Assembly: GCA_903819975.1 (NCBI GenBank)
Contig: CAIJFI010000017.1
Coordinates: forward strand, 1-64,000
Direction: 5' to 3'
From: an uncultured Bacteroidota bacterium
Lineage (GTDB): Bacteria; Bacteroidota; Bacteroidia; Chitinophagales; Chitinophagaceae
DNA length: 64,000 nt
The notes below the pieces were generated by a model. The model ran no database searches. It saw only the letters and a program-made list of their open reading frames with translations, and was not told the DNA's origin. Position numbers and translations under genes: made by a program. Of the stretch, positions 17,647 to 27,017 are shown one piece after another. How positions within the stretch are numbered: the first letter of the stretch is position 1; each line of letters opens with the position of its first letter.

Positions 17647-18420
17647 TTATTTTCTTCTTGGACCACCTTGACCACCTGGACCACGACGATCTCCACCATC
17701 ACGGCGATCGTCACGACGATCTCCACGTGGATGATCTGCTCTTTCACCGCCTTCTTTACCACCGATGAAATTTGGATTTAATTCACGCTTTCCTAAAACC
17801 TCACCTTTACAAATCCATACTTTGATACCGATTTTACCATACACTGTTAAAGCGTATACGTTAGCATAATCGATGTCCATTCTGAAAGTATGTAAAGGAA
17901 CACGGCCTTGTTTGATTTCTTCGCTACGTGCAATCTCAGCACCACCAATACGACCACCTACTTTAATTTTAATTCCTTCTGCACCCATTCTCAAGGTAGA
18001 AGCAATCGCCATTTTAATAGCACGTTTGTAATTGATACGGTTTTCGATTTGACGAGCAATTGTTTCTCCAACAATTGTTGCATCTAATTCTGGACGACGG
18101 ATTTCTAAGATGTTAATTTGAACATCATCGTTACCAGTTAATTTCTTTAACTCTTCTTTGATACGATCAACTTCTCCACCACCTTTACCGATGATGATAC
18201 CTGGTTTTGATGTATGAATAGTTACGATTAATTTTCCTAAAGTACGTTCAATAACGATACGAGCGATACCGCCCTTGTTAATACGCGCATTTAAGTAGGT
18301 ACGAATTTTTTGATCTTGAATCAACTTTGTAGAGTAGTCTTTTTTGCTACCATACCAGTTGCTTTCCCATCCGCGAATGATACCTAATCTGTTTCCAATT
18401 GGATTTGCTTTCTGACCCAT
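17647..18420 (-). CDS. rpsC: 30S ribosomal protein S3
   Basis: A small-subunit head protein at the mRNA entry site with helicase activity (257 residues). It has the KH type II domain with [18 protein letters not shown] (GxxG loop), then the S3 C-terminal domain ([27 protein letters not shown]). From about residue 222 it carries an unusually Arg/Asp/Gly-rich low-complexity tail ([16 protein letters not shown] followed by [11 protein letters not shown]), longer than in E. coli. Such tails are common in the phylum. It lies 18 bases after rplV. Confidence 0.97.
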   Translation of the reverse strand: MGQKANPIGNRLGIIRGWESNWYGSKKDYSTKLIQDQKIRTYLNARINKGGIARIVIERTLGKLIVTIHTSKPGIIIGKGGGEVDRIKEELKKLTGNDDVQINILEIRRPELDATIVGETIARQIENRINYKRAIKMAIASTLRMGAEGIKIKVGGRIGGAEIARSEEIKQGRVPLHTFRMDIDYANVYALTVYGKIGIKVWICKGEVLGKRELNPNFIGGKEGGERADHPRGDRRDDRRDGGDRRGPGGQGGPRRK

Positions 18421-18438
18421 AGTGATGGTTTAGAATAT

Positions 18439-18795
18439 TTAGTTTTTTGAATCTGATTTCGTGTCAACAATCAATGTCACGTGGTTGCTACGCTTTCTAA
18501 CTCTGTAGCCACGTCCTTGTGGAGCTGGACGCATACGCTTTAACGTACGGCCACCATCTACAAAAACTGTTTTAACTACTAGTTTGCTATCTGCTGCGCT
18601 AGCGCCGCTGTTTTTTTGCTCCCAGTTACTGATTGCACTTTTTAACAACTTTGCTAATGGAACTGCATTGTGTTGAGGATGGAACTCCAAAATTGCCAAT
18701 GCTTTTTCCACTTCCATGCCACGAATAACGTCTGCGATCAAACGCATCTTACGTGGACCTGTGGGATAATTGTTTAGTTTAGCTACTGCTTCCAT
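18439..18795 (-). CDS. rplV: 50S ribosomal protein L22
   Basis: Lines the nascent peptide exit tunnel with a long beta-hairpin (118 residues). [28 protein letters not shown] and the hairpin [28 protein letters not shown] are typical, and the macrolide-relevant hairpin is intact. A hairpin, GTTTGT with ACAAAC (18812-18831), lies in the 49-base gap before its ATG. Confidence 0.97.
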   Translation of the reverse strand: MEAVAKLNNYPTGPRKMRLIADVIRGMEVEKALAILEFHPQHNAVPLAKLLKSAISNWEQKNSGASAADSKLVVKTVFVDGGRTLKRMRPAPQGRGYRVRKRSNHVTLIVDTKSDSKN

Positions 18796-18844
18796 TTTTT
18801 TATTATTTAGTGTTTGTCTTTAAAAACAAACCTTAATTTATTTA

Positions 18845-19114
18845 CTATTTTTTGCTACCTGCGTGTCCTCTGAAGTTTCTAGTTGGAGAGAACTCACCTA
18901 ATTTATGACCTACCATGAATTCGGTAACATAAACTGGAATGAATTTATTTCCATTGTGAACTGCGAAAGTATGTCCTACAAATTCTGGAGAAATTGTACT
19001 TCTACGACTCCAAGTTTTAATTACACCTTTCTTAGTTTTGCCTCCGTTCATACCCTCTACTTTTTCTTCAAGGTTATGATCTATATAAGGACCTTTTTTA
19101 ATCGAACGACCCAT
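18845..19114 (-). CDS. rpsS: 30S ribosomal protein S19
   Basis: A small-subunit head protein (89 residues): [43 protein letters not shown] and [20 protein letters not shown]. It is in the standard position between rplB and rplV with 25 bases to rplB. Confidence 0.97.
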   Translation of the reverse strand: MGRSIKKGPYIDHNLEEKVEGMNGGKTKKGVIKTWSRRSTISPEFVGHTFAVHNGNKFIPVYVTEFMVGHKLGEFSPTRNFRGHAGSKK

Positions 19115-19139
19115 AGTAACGAGTTAATTTGAATGTTAA

Positions 19140-19979
19140 TTATTTAGTCAATTTTTTACCATCACGACGTTGAATGATCAACTTGTCGCTACCCTTTCCT
19201 CTTGTTCTAGTTTTCTCTCCTTTAGCATACTTACCAGTTCTGCTTCTTGGATGTCCACCAGACGCTCTACCTTCACCACCACCCATCGGGTGATCCACTG
19301 GGTTCATGGCAACACCTCTAACGCGAGGACGTACACCTTTCCAGCGATTTCTACCTGCTTTACCAGCTGTTTCTAAGTTGTGGTCGCTATTTGAAACCAC
19401 ACCTACAGTTGCATAACAGTTAATCAATAATTTTCTTAATTCACCAGAAGGCATTTTTAATACAGCGTATTCAGTTTCCTTATTCGCTAATTGAGCTGAA
19501 GTACCCGCACTACGTACCAATTTACCACCTTGACCAGGTTGCATTTCGATGTTATGCACTACAGTACCTAATGGAATATTCTTCATTGGTAATGAGTAAC
19601 CAATTTCAGGAACCACATTGTCACCAGAAGCAACTTTAGCGCCTACTTGTAACCCTTGTGGGCAAATGATATATCTTTTTTCGCCATCAGTATATTGAAC
19701 TAAAGCGATAAATGCAGTTCTATTTGGATCGTATTCTACAGAAACAACAGTAGCTTCCATATCCTTCTTATTTCTTTTGAAATCGATAATACGATAGTGT
19801 TGTCTATGACCACCACCCATGTAACGCATTGCACGACGACCTTGGAAGTTACGTCCTGCAGTTTTCTTTTGCGGTTCTAACAAACTTTTTTCTGGTTTGT
19901 TAGTAGTGATTTCAGCGTAGGCGTTACCTATTCTCCAACGGGTACCTGCTGTAATCGGTTTGTACTTTCTTAATGCCAT
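19140..19979 (-). CDS. rplB: 50S ribosomal protein L2
   Basis: A peptidyl-transferase-centre protein needed for subunit association (279 residues). Landmarks are the N-terminal [32 protein letters not shown], and the highly conserved [21 protein letters not shown] with its essential His. It is in the standard position between rplW and rpsS. A hairpin (20004-20022, with an extra GTTA/TAAC outer helix) lies in the 52-base gap before its ATG. Confidence 0.98.
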   Translation of the reverse strand: MALRKYKPITAGTRWRIGNAYAEITTNKPEKSLLEPQKKTAGRNFQGRRAMRYMGGGHRQHYRIIDFKRNKKDMEATVVSVEYDPNRTAFIALVQYTDGEKRYIICPQGLQVGAKVASGDNVVPEIGYSLPMKNIPLGTVVHNIEMQPGQGGKLVRSAGTSAQLANKETEYAVLKMPSGELRKLLINCYATVGVVSNSDHNLETAGKAGRNRWKGVRPRVRGVAMNPVDHPMGGGEGRASGGHPRSRTGKYAKGEKTRTRGKGSDKLIIQRRDGKKLTK

Positions 19980-20031
19980 TTTTTAGATTTTGTGTTAGAG
20001 CACGTGAAATTTTCAGCTTCACTAACTATTA

Positions 20032-20331
20032 TTAAATGCTTGCGTAAAGGTCAATGGTTTCACCTTCCGCTACTGTTACTAACGCTTTCTTATATCCAGA
20101 TTTAACACCAGAGATAATACCAGACTTAGTAGAACGAGTTTTATTTTTACCAGGAACAACTAAAGTATTTACTTCTAAAACGTTCACGCCGTAGAATTGC
20201 TCAATAGCTGTTTTGATTTCTAATTTGTTCGCGCGACGATTTACTTTGAAAGCATATCTTCTTAATGACTCTTGTTGAGCATTTGCTTTTTCAGTTAAAA
20301 TCGGCTTGATTAATATTTCTGTTACTTTCAT
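20032..20331 (-). CDS. rplW: 50S ribosomal protein L23
   Basis: A docking protein at the exit tunnel for trigger factor and SRP (99 residues). ILIKPILTEKANAQQ, YAFKVNRRANKLEIKTAIEQFYGVNVLEVNTLVVPGK and GYKKALVTV are the family motifs. It lies 22 bases after rplD. Confidence 0.96.
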   Translation of the reverse strand: MKVTEILIKPILTEKANAQQESLRRYAFKVNRRANKLEIKTAIEQFYGVNVLEVNTLVVPGKNKTRSTKSGIISGVKSGYKKALVTVAEGETIDLYASI

Positions 20332-20353
20332 GATTATCTTTTTTTAAAAGAGA

Positions 20354-20983
20354 CTACGCAGCTTCTTCTTCGTTAAAAATTTTAGCAGCACCTTCTGTGA
20401 TCACTAATACATCGGCATTCATGATGTCGTATGTGTTGATGTCAGCTAATAATGTACTTGCTACGTTAGGAATGTTACGAGTGCTCAAATAAACGTTGTC
20501 ATTATACTCAGGCAAGATTACTAAAGTCTTCTTGTTGTCTAAGTTTAATTGGCTCATGATAGCTGCAACTGCTGAAGTTTTTGGAGCATCTAATTTGATG
20601 TCTTCTAAAACTAAAATTGCTTGATCAATTGCTTTATGACTTAACGCTGAAATTTTTGCAAGGTCTTTTACTTTACGGTTCAATTTGAAATCGTAAGAGT
20701 GAGGTTTTGGTCCAAAGATAGTACCACCACCTTTGTATAAAGGGTTACGGATATTACCCTTACGAGCTCCACCAGTACCTTTTTGTTTGTGTAATTTTCT
20801 GCTAGCACCTTGTACTTCCGCACGAGTTTTAACTTTATGCGTACCTGAACGGCGTGCAGCTAAATATTGTTTTACGGCTAAATAAATAACGTGGTCGTTT
20901 GGAGTTGCTCCAAAGATCTCAGCAGGTAATTCTACCTGTCTGCCAGTCTTTTTGCCTTTTATATCTAATACTTCTAATTGCAT
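20354..20983 (-). CDS. rplD: 50S ribosomal protein L4
   Basis: An exit-tunnel protein (209 residues). In E. coli L4 is also the autogenous repressor of the S10 operon. RSGTHKVKTRAEVQGASRKLHKQKGTGGARKGNIRNPLYKGGG is the conserved tunnel loop, and the C-terminal globular region contains LVILPEYNDNVYLSTRNIPNV. It lies 21 bases after rplC. If the structured element before rplC is autogenous, L4 or L3 are natural candidates for its ligand (inference). Confidence 0.97.
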   Translation of the reverse strand: MQLEVLDIKGKKTGRQVELPAEIFGATPNDHVIYLAVKQYLAARRSGTHKVKTRAEVQGASRKLHKQKGTGGARKGNIRNPLYKGGGTIFGPKPHSYDFKLNRKVKDLAKISALSHKAIDQAILVLEDIKLDAPKTSAVAAIMSQLNLDNKKTLVILPEYNDNVYLSTRNIPNVASTLLADINTYDIMNADVLVITEGAAKIFNEEEAA

Positions 20984-21004
20984 GATTGTCGATTAATGTG
21001 GTGA

Positions 21005-21622
21005 TTACTTTTGGATTAAAACAATTGAACCGTTGTGACCTGGAACAGATCCACTAACTAGTACGTAGTTTTTTTCTGGGAATAACTTTAATACTTTTAA
21101 TCCTTTTGTTTTAACGCGATCGTTACCCATATGACCCGCCATACGCATTCCTTTGAATACTCTCGCTGGATAAGATGATCCACCGATAGAACCTGGAGCA
21201 CGAGAACGGTCATGTTGACCGTGCGTAGCTTCACCAACCCCGCTAAATCCATGACGTTTAACAACACCTTGGAAACCTCTACCTTTAGTTGTACCAACAA
21301 CTTCAACAGTATCTCCTTCAGAGAACATGTCTAAGGTAAGTGTAGCGCCTAATGTTGTGTCAATAGAATAATCGCGGAACTCTTTTACGAATTTTTTGGG
21401 AGCAGTCTGTGCTTTTGCGTAGTGATTAATTTCAGACTTTGTAGAGTGCTTTTCTTTTTTGTCGCCCAATGCTAATTGTACTGCATTGTAGCCATCTACT
21501 TCAGGAGTTTTAACCTGAGTAACAGTGCAAGGACCAGCTTCGATAATGGTGCAAGCAATTTGCTTTCCATCTTCACCGAAGATGCTAGTCATGCCAATTT
21601 TTTTTCCAATAATACCTTTCAT
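21005..21622 (-). CDS. rplC: 50S ribosomal protein L3
   Basis: An early-assembly protein near the peptidyl transferase centre (205 residues). The family start [19 protein letters not shown] fixes the ATG at 21622. An in-frame ATG at 21664 would add 14 unrelated residues and falls inside a stem of the upstream structured RNA. The motif [32 protein letters not shown] is conserved. It is separated from rpsJ by 248 bases, far more than any other junction in the operon. The ATG is preceded by an A-run and the GCGG/CCGC hairpin, not a Shine-Dalgarno sequence. Confidence 0.97.
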   Translation of the reverse strand: MKGIIGKKIGMTSIFGEDGKQIACTIIEAGPCTVTQVKTPEVDGYNAVQLALGDKKEKHSTKSEINHYAKAQTAPKKFVKEFRDYSIDTTLGATLTLDMFSEGDTVEVVGTTKGRGFQGVVKRHGFSGVGEATHGQHDRSRAPGSIGGSSYPARVFKGMRMAGHMGNDRVKTKGLKVLKLFPEKNYVLVSGSVPGHNGSIVLIQK

Positions 21623-21628
21623 CTTTTT

Positions 21629-21843
21629 TTGCGGTTTATGCCCCGCGCTTGGTTCTGAGGACATCCGATGATGATGCTACGTTTTATGGTAGCTCGGATT
21701 CAATCCCTGTTTGCTGCCGACCTTTTCCTGAGTTTCTCAATTTGAGAGGGGAAGTACCGGAAGTAAACAAACCTCGAAGGGCCTGTTTATATTTTACTTA
21801 CTTCAAACCAGCGCTCCTTTTTCAACTGCTGCATAATGTGCAG
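21629..21843 (-). ncRNA. structured leader of rplC inside the S10 operon (candidate cis-regulatory RNA)
   Basis: Read on the minus strand, the rpsJ-rplC gap contains a series of stems. The first is CTGCA/TGCAG (21829-21843). A large stem, GAAGTAA/TTACTTC (21760-21804), holds AAAC/GTTT and a CCT-TCG-AGG tip. TCTCA/TGAGA (21735-21747) competes with TGAG/CTCA (21729-21739) because they share bases. A compound stem, ATCCGA/TCGGAT enclosing GCTAC/GTAGC, lies at 21663-21699, and GCGG/CCGC (21631-21646) lies just before the ATG. No convincing reading frame other than an rplC extension runs through it. Structure is seen in the sequence by eye. The regulatory role, for example autogenous control by a ribosomal protein, is inference, and whether Rfam already has it is unknown to me. 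Confidence 0.6.
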
Positions 21844-21870
21844 TGATTGGGAGATGGTAATTATAAATAC

Positions 21871-22176
21871 TTATGCTTTGATCTCCACTTCAACACCTGA
21901 TGGTAAGTCTAACTTACTTAAGGCATCTACAGTTTTAGAAGAAGAAGTATAGATATCCAATAAACGCTTGTGCGTTGCTAATTGGAACTGCTCACGACTT
22001 TTCTTATTAACGTGTGGTGAACGTAACACAGTGAAAATGCGTTTGTGTGTAGGCAAAGGAATAGGACCTGTAACTACTGCACCTGTACTGCGTACTGTTT
22101 TTACGATTTTCTCAGCTGACTTGTCAACTAAGTTGTGATCGTAAGATTGTAATTTTATTCTAATTCTTTGAGACAT
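21871..22176 (-). CDS. rpsJ: 30S ribosomal protein S10
   Basis: A small-subunit protein, also known as NusE in antitermination complexes (101 residues). [55 protein letters not shown] and the C-terminal [11 protein letters not shown] are typical. It is the first gene of the rpsJ-secY operon, with its own consensus promoter 30 bases upstream. It is followed by the unusually long structured leader before rplC. Confidence 0.97.
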   Translation of the reverse strand: MSQRIRIKLQSYDHNLVDKSAEKIVKTVRSTGAVVTGPIPLPTHKRIFTVLRSPHVNKKSREQFQLATHKRLLDIYTSSSKTVDALSKLDLPSGVEVEIKA

Positions 22177-22206
22177 AGCTTATTTTTCCAAATTATCTTG
22201 GGGTTG

Positions 22207-22237
22207 CAAAGGTAATGGGTTGTAACCTAACATTCAA
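22207..22237 (-). promoter_or_regulatory. promoter of the rpsJ-secY ribosomal operon
   Basis: TTG (22235-22237), 20 bases, TACCTTTG (22207-22214) followed by C matches the Bacteroidota sigma-A consensus. It lies downstream of the fusA terminator, so the S10-spc genes form a unit separate from fusA. Confidence 0.8.
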
Positions 22238-22300
22238 GAAATATTGTGTTTTTTTTAATTTTTTTTCAAAATATTTTCCACCGCCCTCTGTAGGCAAAAT

Positions 22301-22330
22301 AAAGCCCCCTCCTTTTAACGGGAAGGGGCT
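22301..22330 (-). terminator. terminator after fusA
   Basis: On the minus strand AGCCCCTTCC and GGAGGGGGCT pair with one mismatch around an 8-base loop and are followed by TTATTTT. It lies about 40 bases after the fusA stop and before the rpsJ promoter. Confidence 0.8.
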
Positions 22331-22369
22331 CTTAAGTTATTGAAAATCAGATAGTTGATTTAAATACAA

Positions 22370-24523
22370 CTAGTCTTCATCTTTCACTTTTCCTTTGTTT
22401 TTAGCCATTACTTCCTCAGCAATATTGTTCGGCGCTGGATTATAATGACTGAACTCCATTGTAGAAGTCGCACGACCAGAACTTAATGAACGTAATTGAG
22501 TCACATAACCAAACATCTCGCTCAAAGGTACTTTAGCTTTGATAACTTGTAAGTTACCACGGCTATCCATACCTTCTAACATACCACGACGACGGTTTAA
22601 GTCACCTGTTACGTCACCCATGTATTGGTCAGGAGTTACCACTTCTACTTTCATGATTGGCTCAAGCAAGGTTGGTTTTGCTTTTTTACCAGCAGTTCTG
22701 AAACCAGCTTTAGCACATAATTCAAATGACATTGCATCAGAATCCACGTCATGGTAAGAACCATCATAAACACGTACTTTCATATTGTTCACTGGGAAAC
22801 CAGCTAATACACCAGCACTCATTGAAGATTCAAAACCTTTTGTAATTGCAGGAACGAATTCTTTAGGGATAGATCCACCAAATAAATCGTTTTGGAATTG
22901 GAAGGCTTTTTTGTCAGGATTTGCTGCTAACCATTCTTCGTCTGCAGGTCCAATTGAGAATTGGATATCAGCGAATTTACCACGACCACCAGATTGCTTT
23001 TTCAACACTTCACGGTGCTCGATAGTCATTCCAAATGATTCTTTATAGGCAACCTGAGGATTACCTTGGTTAATTTCCACTTTGAATTCACGACGCATAC
23101 GGTCAACGATAATTTCTAAGTGTAATTCACCCATTCCAGATAAGATAGTTTGACCAGTGTCTTCGTCAGTTTTTACTCTTAAAGTAGGATCTTCCTCAAC
23201 TAACTTAGCAATTGCCATACCCATTTTATCTACGTCTGCTTGAGTTTTAGGCTCAACAGCTACAGAGATAACTGGTTCTGGAATAAACATATTTTCAAGA
23301 ACAATTAAGTGATTCTCATCACATAATGTATCTCCTGTTTTAATCTCTTTAAAACCTACCGCTGCTGCGATATCACCTGCTTCGATAAAATCGATTGGGT
23401 TTTGTTTGTTTGCAAACATTTTCATGATACGAGAAATACGCTCGTTCTTTCCACTACGTACGTTTCTTACATAAGAACCCGCATCTAAGTGACCAGAGTA
23501 ACATCTGAAGAATGCTAAACGTCCTACGAAAGGATCTGTCATAATTTTGAAAGCTAATGCAGCAAATGGTTCTTTTGCATTTGGCTTACGGAAAACTTTT
23601 TCTCCTGTATCAGGATCTGTACCTTCTGTATCAGCAACGTCAACTGGTGAAGGCAAGTAACGACATACTGCATCTAATGCTGTTTGTACTCCTTTGTTTT
23701 TGAAAGAAGAACCACACATCATTGGAACAATACTTAAATCGATACAAGCTTTACGAATTGCTTCATGTACTTCATCTTCAGAAATTGAATCTGGATTTTC
23801 GAAGAATTTCTCCATTAATTTGTCGTCGTATTCTGCTACGGCTTCAATTAATTGAGCTCTCCAATAATCAACATCTTCTTTCATATCATCAGGAATAGGA
23901 TGTTCTACATAAGTCATACCTTCTGTAGCATCATCCCAAATAATTGCTTTCATTCTGATTAAATCCACAACACCAGTAAAATTATCTTCGGCACCAATTG
24001 GCAATTGTAATGGCACAGCTTTTGCACCTAACATTTCTCTTACTTGTGTTACCACCATTAAGAAATCTGCACCAGCACGGTCCATTTTATTTACGAAACC
24101 AATACGTGGTACACGGTAACGATTTGCTTGACGCCATACAGTTTCTGATTGTGGCTCAACACCATCAACAGCAGAGAACAAAGCAATCAAACCATCCAAT
24201 ACACGCATTGAACGCTCTACCTCTACAGTAAAGTCAACGTGGCCCGGAGTATCAATGATATTAAAATAATAATCTTTTGTGTTTGCATCTTTCTTACCTA
24301 ACGTAGTAGGAAACTGCCATTGACAACTTACTGCTGCAGAAGTAATAGTAATACCTCTTTCTTTTTCTTGCTCCATCCAGTCAGTGGTAGCAGCACCATC
24401 ATGTACCTCACCAATTTTGTGAATCATACCAGTGTAACGCAAGATACGTTCAGTGGTAGTTGTCTTACCCGCATCAATGTGCGCAGCAATACCAAAGTTT
24501 CTTTGTAGTTTTAAATCCGCCAT
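22370..24523 (-). CDS. fusA: elongation factor G
   Basis: The translocation GTPase (717 residues). The G1 motif is [19 protein letters not shown], the switch II region is [15 protein letters not shown], and the G4 motif is NKMDRAG. Domains II to V follow, with domain IV containing [13 protein letters not shown] and the C-terminal [26 protein letters not shown]. All GTPase motifs are intact, so this is the active translational EF-G and not a GTPase-deficient paralogue. It has its own promoter and terminator between the rpsL-rpsG and rpsJ units. tuf does not follow, unlike in the classical str operon. Confidence 0.97.
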   Translation of the reverse strand: MADLKLQRNFGIAAHIDAGKTTTTERILRYTGMIHKIGEVHDGAATTDWMEQEKERGITITSAAVSCQWQFPTTLGKKDANTKDYYFNIIDTPGHVDFTVEVERSMRVLDGLIALFSAVDGVEPQSETVWRQANRYRVPRIGFVNKMDRAGADFLMVVTQVREMLGAKAVPLQLPIGAEDNFTGVVDLIRMKAIIWDDATEGMTYVEHPIPDDMKEDVDYWRAQLIEAVAEYDDKLMEKFFENPDSISEDEVHEAIRKACIDLSIVPMMCGSSFKNKGVQTALDAVCRYLPSPVDVADTEGTDPDTGEKVFRKPNAKEPFAALAFKIMTDPFVGRLAFFRCYSGHLDAGSYVRNVRSGKNERISRIMKMFANKQNPIDFIEAGDIAAAVGFKEIKTGDTLCDENHLIVLENMFIPEPVISVAVEPKTQADVDKMGMAIAKLVEEDPTLRVKTDEDTGQTILSGMGELHLEIIVDRMRREFKVEINQGNPQVAYKESFGMTIEHREVLKKQSGGRGKFADIQFSIGPADEEWLAANPDKKAFQFQNDLFGGSIPKEFVPAITKGFESSMSAGVLAGFPVNNMKVRVYDGSYHDVDSDAMSFELCAKAGFRTAGKKAKPTLLEPIMKVEVVTPDQYMGDVTGDLNRRRGMLEGMDSRGNLQVIKAKVPLSEMFGYVTQLRSLSSGRATSTMEFSHYNPAPNNIAEEVMAKNKGKVKDED

Positions 24524-24590
24524 ATTAGGGTTGTTTATTTTTTAATAGCTCTAAAAATTAGACCCATTTAAGTGTCAATTTTCCGAGGCG

Positions 24591-24619
24591 CAAAGTTAAT
24601 GATATAAGTGATTGAACAA
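24591..24619 (-). promoter_or_regulatory. promoter of fusA
   Basis: TTG (24617-24619), 18 bases, TAACTTTG (24591-24598) followed by C is a good match to the phylum consensus. It lies between the rpsG terminator and fusA with a leader of about 60 bases. Confidence 0.7.
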
Positions 24620-24716
24620 CGGTTTCCCACAATATTTTTCCATAAACTATTCCACAAGTCTCCCACTGCATTGTAAACCAAGGTAAACAGAGTGTTTTAA
24701 GTAACTTATGGGCAAT

Positions 24717-24744
24717 AAAAAACCCCAACTAAGTTGAGGTTTTT
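24717..24744 (-). terminator. terminator after rpsG
   Basis: A hairpin of AAAAACC-C-AACT type with its complement (24717-24744, one mismatch) ends in a run of six T on the minus strand. It closes the rpsL-rpsG unit. Confidence 0.85.
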
Positions 24745-24776
24745 CTATATAAAAGAGATTATTCTTTTGTTTTCGA

Positions 24777-25244
24777 TTACACTTTAAAGTGAGAGAACGC
24801 TTTGTTCGCCTCAGCCATACGGTGTGTATCTTCTTTCTTTTTAAATGCACCGCCTTCGCCTTTTGTAGCTGCAACGATTTCATTTGCTAATTTGTCAGCC
24901 ATTGTTTTACCGTTACGCTCACGGCTAAAACGTACTAACCATTTCATGCTTAAAGAAATTTTACGATCGGCACGAACTTCAGCAGGAATTTGGAAAGTAG
25001 CACCACCAATACGGCGGCTACGAACCTCAACAGCTGGAGTTACATTTGCTACAGCTTTCTTCCACATTTCGTATCCATCTTCGTTAGTGAACTTAGCCAC
25101 TTTGTCTAATGCATCGTAGAAAATATTGAAAGCAGTAGTCTTTTTACCATCTAACATGATGTTATTGATAAAACGAGTTACTTGTACATCGTTAAATTTA
25201 GGATCTGGTGCTAATGGAATCTTTTTAGGTTGTGCTTTACGCAT
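24777..25244 (-). CDS. rpsG: 30S ribosomal protein S7
   Basis: A primary assembly protein of the 30S head (155 residues). [35 protein letters not shown] and [24 protein letters not shown] are typical, and the end is [19 protein letters not shown]. It lies 26 bases after rpsL. A terminator and a new promoter lie between it and fusA. Confidence 0.97.
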   Translation of the reverse strand: MRKAQPKKIPLAPDPKFNDVQVTRFINNIMLDGKKTTAFNIFYDALDKVAKFTNEDGYEMWKKAVANVTPAVEVRSRRIGGATFQIPAEVRADRKISLSMKWLVRFSRERNGKTMADKLANEIVAATKGEGGAFKKKEDTHRMAEANKAFSHFKV

Positions 25245-25270
25245 GTCTGTCGAATATTAATTAGTTGTTA

Positions 25271-25651
25271 TTATTTCTTTGCTTTTTCTTTCTTAGTACC
25301 GTATTTAGAACGAGACTGCTTACGGTCTTTAACACCTGCAGTATCTAAACTACCACGTACAATATGGTAACGTACCCCTGGTAAATCCTTTACACGACCA
25401 CCACGGATTAATACGATACTGTGCTCTTGTAAGTTATGACCTTCACCTGGGATGTAGGCAATAACCTCAATCTTATTAGTCAAACGTACTTTAGCTACTT
25501 TACGTAACGCAGAGTTTGGTTTTTTAGGTGTAGTTGTATACACTCTTGTACAAACGCCACGACGCTGAGGACACGCATCCAAAGCTCTTGATTTACTTTT
25601 CGCCCTGATGATCTCACGGCCTTTTCTAACTAGTTGCTGAATAGTAGGCAT
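25271..25651 (-). CDS. rpsL: 30S ribosomal protein S12
   Basis: A decoding-centre protein (126 residues). [31 protein letters not shown] and [17 protein letters not shown] are conserved. Lysines 43 and 88, where streptomycin-resistance mutations usually fall, and the conserved PN are wild type, so the sequence predicts sensitivity at this target. It is the first gene of the str-like unit, with a perfect consensus promoter. Confidence 0.98.
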   Translation of the reverse strand: MPTIQQLVRKGREIIRAKSKSRALDACPQRRGVCTRVYTTTPKKPNSALRKVAKVRLTNKIEVIAYIPGEGHNLQEHSIVLIRGGRVKDLPGVRYHIVRGSLDTAGVKDRKQSRSKYGTKKEKAKK

Positions 25652-25690
25652 TTATTATGCTATTTTGTTCAATTCGGTTTATAAAAAATT

Positions 25691-25727
25691 CGGACGGCAA
25701 AGGTAATGGCTGTGAACGAATTACCAA
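25691..25727 (-). promoter_or_regulatory. promoter of rpsL-rpsG
   Basis: TTG (25725-25727), 19 bases, TACCTTTG (25698-25705) is a perfect match to TTG-N19-TAnnTTTG. The following GCCGTCCG makes the 15-base stretch 25691-25705 identical to the rpsA promoter region. The rest of 25728-25839 shows no clear element. Confidence 0.85.
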
Positions 25728-25839
25728 AATGTTTATTGGCTAATTTTAAAAAAATAGCACAATTCCCTATTTTTTGCTCTTCAAAAACATCAAAAAGCTG
25801 AATTATATCTTTTTAAATGCTTGACTTACAGCCTTTTAA

Positions 25840-26901
25840 CTAAATGTGTACCAACCAGTCATGTTTGTCCACAATATTTCCCATTCGGATATCATTAAGG
25901 TGTTTTTTGAGTGCTGGAGCTACTTTTAATGCTTCTACATCAAAATCCATGATGTATTCTCCGTGGGCTAATCTTGATATATAAGAGACAACTGCAGCTG
26001 TTCCAACTCCAAATACTTCCTGAAATAATCCTTTTTTATGTGCGTCAACAATTTCTGCTACCGATAAAAATCTTTCTTCTACTTCATAGCCCATTTCTTT
26101 TAACAATGTAATAGCAGAATTTCTTGTTACTCCTTTTAATACAGTTCCTTTCTCAACAGAAGGCGTAATTATTTTGCCATCAATGACAAACATAACATTC
26201 ATCATACCAACTTCTTCTACATATTTATGTTCTATTGCATCGGTCCATAATACTTGATCGTAACCATTTTTTTGTGCCAATGAAACAGGATATAAACTTC
26301 CACCATAATTACCACCATTCTTCGCAAACCCTACCCCACCGGGTGTTGCACGCGTGTAATGCTGTTCAATTAAAATTTTCATTGGAGCAGAAAAATAAGC
26401 ACCACTAGGACCAAGAATAATCATGAACTTATAAGTTTGTGAAGGACGAACTCCTAAGAATGGATCCATCGCAATCATAAATGGTCGGATGTATAAAGAC
26501 GCATCAGGTTTATTTGGAATCCACCCCGCTTCTAATTTTATTAACTGCTTCATCCCTTCCATAAAAATCCATTCTGGAATGGCAGGCATTTGCATACGTT
26601 CTGCAGAAATATTAAATCTTTTAAAATTTTGATCGGGTCTGAATATAACTGCTTCACCCTTATTATTTTTAAATGCTTTAATTCCTTCAAAAATAGTTTG
26701 ACCATAATGTAAAGTTGCACAAGATGGATCTACTTCAAATGGAGCGTAAGGCTTAATGACAACATTTTTCCATTCTCCATTCTCATAATCAGCAACCAAC
26801 ATATGGTCTGTAAAATTTTTACCAAATGCAATTTCATCCATATTATACGTAGGAAGCTTTGGATTGGTGTTAAGAGTTACTGGAATTGTTTGCGTTGACA
26901 T
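25840..26901 (-). CDS. ilvE: branched-chain amino acid aminotransferase
   Basis: A PLP enzyme of fold type IV that catalyses the last step of Leu, Ile and Val synthesis with glutamate as amino donor (353 residues from 26901, MSTQTIPVTLN). The BCAT-type signature GFAKNGGNYGGSL contains the probable Schiff-base lysine. YVEEVGMMNVMFVID and the C-terminal EVFGVGTAAVVSYI follow. A second ATG at 26925 (MFFIKSKY) is possible, and both lie after the promoter. It is a single gene with no other branched-chain genes nearby. Confidence 0.93.
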   Translation of the reverse strand: MSTQTIPVTLNTNPKLPTYNMDEIAFGKNFTDHMLVADYENGEWKNVVIKPYAPFEVDPSCATLHYGQTIFEGIKAFKNNKGEAVIFRPDQNFKRFNISAERMQMPAIPEWIFMEGMKQLIKLEAGWIPNKPDASLYIRPFMIAMDPFLGVRPSQTYKFMIILGPSGAYFSAPMKILIEQHYTRATPGGVGFAKNGGNYGGSLYPVSLAQKNGYDQVLWTDAIEHKYVEEVGMMNVMFVIDGKIITPSVEKGTVLKGVTRNSAITLLKEMGYEVEERFLSVAEIVDAHKKGLFQEVFGVGTAAVVSYISRLAHGEYIMDFDVEALKVAPALKKHLNDIRMGNIVDKHDWLVHI

Positions 26902-26941
26902 ATACTTGCTTTTTATGAAGAACATTAAGGTTACAAAGAAA

Positions 26942-26972
26942 CAAAAATAAGAAATAAACTAAAAACTTACAA
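26942..26972 (-). promoter_or_regulatory. promoter of ilvE
   Basis: TTG (26970-26972), 20 bases, TATTTTTG (26942-26949) matches the phylum consensus. Transcription would start about 35 bases before the ATG at 26901. Confidence 0.65.
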
Positions 26973-27017
26973 GTGTTATTTTTTCAATCAATGCATTTGA
27001 GTTAATTTTCCAACCCA

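Noticed and set aside
21623-21664. Upstream ATG of rplC at 21664
   Set aside because: It would add 14 residues unlike L3 and lies within a stem of the leader; [12 protein letters not shown] at 21622 is the family start.
21649-21846. A 65-codon plus-strand reading frame across the rpsJ-rplC gap
   Set aside because: It reads antisense through the stems of the structured leader, has no -7 box and no recognisable protein features.
22370-24523. GTPase-deficient EF-G2 paralogue
   Set aside because: The G1, switch II and G4 motifs are intact and the gene sits in the str region, consistent with the active EF-G.
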